10,714 nt of DNA, taken from NCBI GenBank assembly GCA_023132105.1, contig JAGLYS010000353.1:1-10714 (forward strand), in the 5' to 3' direction. The notes beneath the pieces are model-generated. The model was not told where the DNA came from. It ran no database searches and worked only from the letters and a program-made list of their open reading frames with translations. This DNA is from Caldifarciminota bacterium. Lineage in GTDB: Bacteria; Hydrothermota; 32-111; QNBC01. Positions 6,123 through 10,714 of this stretch are shown here, piece after piece; position 1 is the stretch's first letter; each line of letters starts with the position of its first letter. Both the position numbers and the translations under genes were made by a program.

Positions 6123-8805
6123 TAGATTTATCGCTCTTGATATTGAAACCACAGGTTTGGAAAAAGATAGCAATGATATTATAGAAATCGGTTTGGCTTT
6201 ATTCGAAAATGAGCTTTTAAAGGATACATATTCAAGTTTTATAAAACCCAATACAAATATTCCCAAAAGAATCGAAGAATTAACAGGGATTTCCAATGAA
6301 ACAGTAGAACATGCACCTAAAATAAATGAGGTAATAGATGACATCAAAGGATTTATCGGCAATAATATTATAGTGGCACATAATGCAAATTTTGATATCT
6401 ATTTTATAAAAAAACATATCCCCGAACTTGACAATGAAGTGGCAGACACTCTTCTTCTATCACGAATACTCCTGCCACAAGAACACAGGTTTTCACTTTC
6501 GATGTTAATTGAATTATTTGGAATAGAAAATCATGCTGCCCATAGGGCATTATATGACGCTATCGCATGTGGGGAGTTGTTTCTCAAGCTTATTCCTTAC
6601 GGAGGTGGCATAAAGGAAAATGAATGGACAATATTGAAGGATGCAGAAAAGTATAATCCCTGTGGAATAAATATTTTATATAACTTCGAGAGACATAACT
6701 CAAAAGACATTCCACTGTCGCTTAAAAACTATTTTCTTCATGGCAAGAGTGCTGTTAGCAAAAAAAAGGATTCGATAGAGAATATTTTTTCAAAGGATGG
6801 TTATATAGGGGAAAAATTAAGCAATTTTGAAAACAGAAATCAACAGATGACACTTGCCAAAGACATAATGGATTCTCTAAATAGAAATGAGTTCCTTATT
6901 ACAGAATCAGGGACAGGGACAGGTAAAACATTTGCATATCTTTTCCCTTCCGTTCAATATTCCCTTGAAAATAATAAACGAATAATAATTTCAACACAAA
7001 CAAAATCTCTTCAAAATCAATTATTTGAAAAAGATCTCCCATTCGTATTTAACTACTTTGATAATATCCCATCAGCTCAAATATTAAAAGGGAGAAGGAA
7101 CTATATTTGTTTATTTAAATGGCAGGAATTGCTTGATTATATGCCTGTCCTTTCAAAATTCGATGTCGAATTAATACAAAAATTGATTATATGGGTTTCC
7201 AGAACAAAAAGTGGGGATATAGATGAAATTAGTAATATTGATATGCAACGAGAAAATTATCTGTGGAATAAAATTAAGTGTGATGATTTCTTTTGCCTTA
7301 AAGCAAAATGCCCGTTTTATAAAAATTGCTTTTTCATAAATGCCAGGCGAAATGCAAGAAAAGCCAATATTGCAATTATAAATCATTCCTTACTTTTTTC
7401 AGATGCAAAGAATGTTAACATTATTCTCGGACAATATAAAGATTTAATTATTGATGAAGCACATAATATTGAAAAGAGCGCTACGACGAATATTGGCGTA
7501 ACATTATCACTAAAGGAACTTGAGTTTATACTTGGTTCATTGTCCAGCAAGAAAAGCATTTTCATAAAGCATTTAAAAAAATCTGTAGATATTACAATTG
7601 CAAATAAAATTAATCGTATTTCTTCGGATATGCTTTCACATATTAATTATGTATTTTATTTGGCAAGAGACAAATATATCGAAAACATAAAAAACAGACC
7701 TTTTAGATATAATAATATTGTCGATCTTTTAAAAACAATGGACGAATCCTTCAATAACTGTATGCCATTATTTACAAAGTTGATAAACATATTTCATGAA
7801 TTGGAAAATCTTTTAAGTGAAAATAATGATTTGGAAGTTAGATTGAATCTTGAATCAAAAAGGATGGAAATCGAGGAACTACAATCAAAAATCAACAAAC
7901 TCTTTATTCCTTATGATGATAATACCTGCTATTATATGGAATATAACGAAAGGACTAAATCCATAAAATTATCAGGTGTTCCGATTCAAATCGGACAAAT
8001 ACTCGATGACATATTATATAGCAAGGTCGACAGTATAATAACAACGACAGGAACCTGTTCAATCAACAATGAATTCTCCTATTTCCTTGAACGAACAGGA
8101 CTTAATTTATATGAAGAGAAATCAATTACAAAAATTTATAAATCCCCCTTTGATTATGACTCACAACTAAAAACAGTAATTTGTGAATTTATACCTTCCC
8201 CCACAGACCCTAGTTATTACAATGATATAACAATGGCAATAAAAGCAATCGTACAGTCAATCCCCAGGAAAACAATGATCCTCACTACTAGCTATCATAT
8301 GCTGAATGAATTATATGATAGTTTATTTCCCTTTGCTGAAAACCTCGGAATTCAATTACTTGCACAGGGGAAAGGTAGAAGTAGAAGCCGTATTATAGAC
8401 AAATTCAAATCTTCTCATCAGGCACTATTGTTGGGGACAGACAGTTTCTGGGAGGGAATTGATCTTCCGGGAAAGATGCTTGAGACATTAATAATCCCCA
8501 AATTACCTTTTCCTGTTCCCGATAATCCTATTGTTGAATCCAGATCCAATAAATTAAATGAAATGGGGAAAAAAGCATTTGATGAATATATTGTGCCGGA
8601 AATGATATTGAAAACAAAACAGGGTTCCGGAAGATTGATCAGAACAACCTATGACCGCGGTATCCTGTTCATATTGGATAGTAGAATATATAGCAGAAAT
8701 TATGGAAAAAGGGTTTTAAATGAAATCCCCGGCAAATTACACAGGGTTTCCAGCTTTTATATGTTTTCGCAATTTTTAAAAGGGAAAGAAAATGAAACTG
8801 ATTAG
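6112..8805 (+). CDS. dinG: DnaQ-type exonuclease fused to iron-sulfur DinG helicase
   Basis: This is an 897-residue two-domain DNA-processing protein. Residues 5-161 form a DEDDh 3'-5' exonuclease: Exo I FIALDIETTG (Asp10, Glu12), Exo II AHNANFD (Asp95) and Exo III HRALYD (His144, Asp149). After a linker with an A8 tract, residues 228-890 form an XPD/DinG superfamily 2 helicase: NRNQQM (241-246), Walker A ESGTGTGKT (265-273), DEAH (448-451), motif V GTDSFWEGIDLPG (775-787) and motif VI QGSGRLIR (837-844). Cys333, Cys395, Cys400 and Cys406 match the spacing of the E. coli DinG cluster cysteines 120, 194, 199 and 205, so a 4Fe-4S cluster is expected. Likely role: 5'-3' unwinding and trimming at repair or R-loop structures. 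I chose ATG 6112, because the exonuclease fold begins right after it; a GTG at 6085 would only add nine residues inside the previous gene. No clear Shine-Dalgarno is visible, so translation is probably coupled to the upstream gene. Confidence 0.93.
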   Translation: MKHNRFIALDIETTGLEKDSNDIIEIGLALFENELLKDTYSSFIKPNTNIPKRIEELTGISNETVEHAPKINEVIDDIKGFIGNNIIVAHNANFDIYFIKKHIPELDNEVADTLLLSRILLPQEHRFSLSMLIELFGIENHAAHRALYDAIACGELFLKLIPYGGGIKENEWTILKDAEKYNPCGINILYNFERHNSKDIPLSLKNYFLHGKSAVSKKKDSIENIFSKDGYIGEKLSNFENRNQQMTLAKDIMDSLNRNEFLITESGTGTGKTFAYLFPSVQYSLENNKRIIISTQTKSLQNQLFEKDLPFVFNYFDNIPSAQILKGRRNYICLFKWQELLDYMPVLSKFDVELIQKLIIWVSRTKSGDIDEISNIDMQRENYLWNKIKCDDFFCLKAKCPFYKNCFFINARRNARKANIAIINHSLLFSDAKNVNIILGQYKDLIIDEAHNIEKSATTNIGVTLSLKELEFILGSLSSKKSIFIKHLKKSVDITIANKINRISSDMLSHINYVFYLARDKYIENIKNRPFRYNNIVDLLKTMDESFNNCMPLFTKLINIFHELENLLSENNDLEVRLNLESKRMEIEELQSKINKLFIPYDDNTCYYMEYNERTKSIKLSGVPIQIGQILDDILYSKVDSIITTTGTCSINNEFSYFLERTGLNLYEEKSITKIYKSPFDYDSQLKTVICEFIPSPTDPSYYNDITMAIKAIVQSIPRKTMILTTSYHMLNELYDSLFPFAENLGIQLLAQGKGRSRSRIIDKFKSSHQALLLGTDSFWEGIDLPGKMLETLIIPKLPFPVPDNPIVESRSNKLNEMGKKAFDEYIVPEMILKTKQGSGRLIRTTYDRGILFILDSRIYSRNYGKRVLNEIPGKLHRVSSFYMFSQFLKGKENETD
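6760..6778 (+). other. A8 tract in the nuclease-helicase linker
   Basis: Eight adenines at 6760-6767 encode part of Lys217-219 between the exonuclease and helicase domains. Loss of one A gives a stop at 6776-6778. Gain of one A gives a stop about 20 codons later. Either slip would yield a stand-alone exonuclease of roughly 220-240 residues. Whether slippage happens cannot be judged from one sequence. Confidence 0.3.
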
Positions 8806-9994
8806 TAAAAACATATGGCAGATCCCCAGGGAAGGAAAAATGAGAGTTCCCGCATTTATAGTTGCATCAGATAAGATTGCCAAACACATAGAACTCGGTG
8901 CAATTGAACAACTAAAAAATGTGGCAACATTACCCGGTATAGTTAAAGGAGCTTTTGCTATGCCCGATATTCATCAAGGTTACGGTTTTCCTATTGGTGG
9001 CGTAGCTGCATTTGATATAGATAATGGCATAGTTTCTCCTGGTGGTGTTGGATATGATATTAATTGTGGTGTAAGAATGCTTACATCAAACATAACATAT
9101 AATGAAATTAAACCTTTTTTAAATAAAATATTATCACATATTTACTCGAGTGTCCCCTGTGGCATCGGCTCAAAAGGAAAGATAAATGTAAGCAGAAAGG
9201 ATTTAAAAGAGATATTGGAAAACGGGGTAAATTGGGCAATAAAAAGTGGTTTTGGCAAGAAAGAGGATATTGAATCCATTGAAGACAGAGGAAAAATAAA
9301 CGGGGCTAATCCGGATTTGATATCAGAGAGAGCTGTTGAGAGAGGATTGCCACAAGTTGGTTCTTTAGGGGCAGGTAATCATTTCATTGAAATACAGACT
9401 GTAAAAGAAATATTCAACAAAAATATTGCAGATGAATTTGGCATTAAGAAGGATAATATTACAATTTTGTTTGGAGGAATTAATCCAACTATTGACAAAA
9501 ATAAAGGCTATAAAATCTTTTTGGACGCCTTAAAAAAAATAATAAATAAAAACATTACTGTTATTGTTTTTGGCAATAAAAAACGAAAATTTTTCAAGAA
9601 AGATTCTATCAACTTTTATTTTTTGGGAAAAATTTCAAATGATCACCAACTTAGAAAAATCTATTCTGCTGCTGATCTGACAGTAGTACCGTCAAAAATT
9701 GAAGTATTTGGACAGGTTATTACTGAATCAATGGCTTGTGGTACACCTGTTGTAGCTTTTAATTCAACTGGTCCCGCTGAAATCATTATACATAAGGAAA
9801 ACGGATATTTGGCTAAACCATTCGATCCTGAAGATATTGCTAAAGGAATAAATTGGATTATTGATGATCAATCCAGATATAAAAATCTTTCAAAAAATGC
9901 ACGTGAACATGCTGTTGGAAATTACTCTGATAAAATTATTGCCGGAAAATATTTAAATCTATATAATAAAATGTTGCTATCAAATATTAAATAA
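8792..9994 (+). CDS. Chimeric frame: N-terminal half of RtcB RNA ligase joined to C-terminal half of a GT4 glycosyltransferase
   Basis: This is one open frame of 400 codons made of two unrelated halves. Residues 1 to about 225 are RtcB (3'-phosphate RNA ligase): AMPDIHQGYGFPIGGV (56-71), VSPGGVGYDINCGVR (81-95) with metal ligands Asp89 and Cys92, and SLGAGNHFIEIQ (191-202) with His197. RtcB should continue with a VxxxH-x-GSRGLGHQ block and run to about 480 residues. Instead the frame becomes the nucleotide-sugar-binding half of a GT4 glycosyltransferase: ILFGGIN with DKNKGY (225-240), FLGKISND, YSAADLTVVPS (291-301), an EX7E motif (Glu304, Glu312) and ESMACGTPVVAF (312-323). The RtcB guanylylation His and later metal ligands are missing, as is the GT acceptor domain, so neither activity is expected. 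The start overlaps the dinG-like gene by 14 bases and has AGGGAAAG just upstream. Assembly artefact and genuine fusion are both possible; I lean to artefact or recent recombination. Confidence 0.9.
   Translation: MKLISKNIWQIPREGKMRVPAFIVASDKIAKHIELGAIEQLKNVATLPGIVKGAFAMPDIHQGYGFPIGGVAAFDIDNGIVSPGGVGYDINCGVRMLTSNITYNEIKPFLNKILSHIYSSVPCGIGSKGKINVSRKDLKEILENGVNWAIKSGFGKKEDIESIEDRGKINGANPDLISERAVERGLPQVGSLGAGNHFIEIQTVKEIFNKNIADEFGIKKDNITILFGGINPTIDKNKGYKIFLDALKKIINKNITVIVFGNKKRKFFKKDSINFYFLGKISNDHQLRKIYSAADLTVVPSKIEVFGQVITESMACGTPVVAFNSTGPAEIIIHKENGYLAKPFDPEDIAKGINWIIDDQSRYKNLSKNAREHAVGNYSDKIIAGKYLNLYNKMLLSNIK
9450..9475 (+). other. RtcB/GT4 junction
   Basis: RtcB-like sequence (IADEFGIKKDNITI) ends and GT4-like sequence (ILFGGINPTIDKNKGY) starts within codons 221-228. 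The short stretch ITILF fits both families, as expected if the join occurred at microhomology or a short shared k-mer. By hand count GC is about 41% at 8821-9000 and 38% at 9181-9360, against about 22% at 9481-9660. Lines as poor also occur upstream, so composition only weakly supports a break. Confidence 0.75.
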
Positions 9995-10714
9995 TGAAAA
10001 TCTCTATAATTACTCCATCATATAACCAAAAAGAATTTATTGAAGAAACAATAAAGAGCGTTCTTTCTCAGACGGGAGATTTTGAAATAGAACATATTAT
10101 AATTGATGGAGGATCGTTGGATGGAACAATTGAAATATTAGAAAAATATAAGAACGATATTATTTATATATCTGAAAAAGATAATGGTCAGACAGACGCG
10201 GTAAATAAAGGAATTCGAATGAGTTCCGGTGATATTATCGGCTGGCTGAATTCAGATGATATCTATCTTGAAAATACGCTTCAATCAGTATCTGATCATT
10301 TTAAAACGCACAATGATTGTCAATGGCTTTATGGTAAATGTAAAATTATTGACAGCTCGGGAAATGAAACCAGATCACTTATAACCAGGTATAAGGATTT
10401 TCATTTACTCAGGTATCGTTACAATAAATTATTAATTGAAAATTTTATATCTCAACCTGCTGTTTTCTTCAAAAAATCGTTAATAGACATAGTGGGACCA
10501 TTAAATATTAATTATGATTTTGCTATGGATTACGACTTGTGGCTAAGATTTGGAAAAGAGGCAAATCCATGCATTATAAACGTTTATTTAGCTGCTTTCC
10601 GAAAACATGATCTTTCTAAAAGTGAAAGTAGTTATTCAAAGCATTTTAAAGAGGAATATAGTATAGTTAAAAACTACACTGATTCCGGAATAATTAATTT
10701 TCTTCATTGGTTAA
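9994..10714 (+). CDS. Family 2 glycosyltransferase (WcaA-like), 3' end missing
   Basis: An open frame of 240 codons runs off the right edge without a stop. It is a GT-A fold sugar transferase that would add a sugar from a nucleotide donor during polysaccharide, O-antigen or capsule assembly on the cytoplasmic face. Visible motifs are ISIITPSYNQ (3-12), IIDGGSLDGT (36-45), SEKDNGQTDAVNKGI (60-74), the DXD-equivalent GWLNSDD (83-89), FISQPAVFFKKSL (151-163) and NYDFAMDYDLWLRF (173-186), the last typical of WcaA-type enzymes. The N-terminal catalytic domain looks complete and only the C-terminal part is cut. ATG 9994 overlaps the stop of the chimeric frame by one base (TAATG). No Shine-Dalgarno precedes it, in contrast to the strong sites at 2690 and 5542. 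With the GT4 half before it, this suggests a polysaccharide biosynthesis locus rather than the housekeeping cluster to the left. Donor and acceptor are unknown. Confidence 0.92.
   Translation, partial: MKISIITPSYNQKEFIEETIKSVLSQTGDFEIEHIIIDGGSLDGTIEILEKYKNDIIYISEKDNGQTDAVNKGIRMSSGDIIGWLNSDDIYLENTLQSVSDHFKTHNDCQWLYGKCKIIDSSGNETRSLITRYKDFHLLRYRYNKLLIENFISQPAVFFKKSLIDIVGPLNINYDFAMDYDLWLRFGKEANPCIINVYLAAFRKHDLSKSESSYSKHFKEEYSIVKNYTDSGIINFLHWL

Noticed and set aside
9464..9994. GT4 half as a domain functionally fused to RtcB
   Set aside because: RtcB is cut within its catalytic core and the GT lacks its N-terminal domain, so a working bifunctional enzyme is implausible.
1..10714. tRNA, rRNA, riboswitch, insertion sequence or attachment site
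   Set aside because: There is no non-coding space, and no transposase, terminal inverted repeat or structured RNA signature was seen.

Overview
The window is AT-rich bacterial DNA. Eight genes lie on the + strand and none convincingly on the other strand. The first gene is cut by the left edge and the last by the right edge. Every gene junction overlaps, by 1, 4, 11 or 14 bases, so there is no intergenic DNA and no internal promoter or terminator that I can support. The signal-peptide proteins, the D-Ala-D-Ala ligase and the architecture of the secreted beta-propeller protein suggest a peptidoglycan-containing bacterium, probably of an uncultivated phylum (WOR-3, Cloacimonadota or Acidobacteriota relatives come to mind). 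That placement is a low-confidence inference from family resemblance and compact gene packing.

Left and centre (1-8805): a pyrimidine/thymidine nucleoside phosphorylase missing about 63 N-terminal residues; a secreted SpoIVB-like (S55) serine peptidase; a secreted beta-propeller protein with Ig-like C-terminal modules; D-alanine-D-alanine ligase; a small polytopic membrane protein; and a DnaQ-type exonuclease fused to an iron-sulfur DinG helicase. These look like one compact, translationally coupled cluster that mixes nucleoside salvage, envelope and DNA repair functions. The S55 peptidase and the propeller protein are the two functionally undescribed members and look like a pair.

Right end (8792-10714): this begins as an rtcB RNA ligase gene. 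In the middle of a beta strand, around 9450-9475, the open frame turns into the C-terminal half of a family 4 glycosyltransferase without a stop. A family 2 glycosyltransferase follows and runs off the window. The hybrid frame lacks half of each parent protein. It is either a metagenome assembly chimera or a real illegitimate recombination between a housekeeping cluster and a polysaccharide locus. It is the strongest anomaly in the window.

Other points of interest are the permuted order of catalytic motifs in the S55 protein, and two slippery homopolymer tracts at domain boundaries (4396-4408 and 6760-6767).
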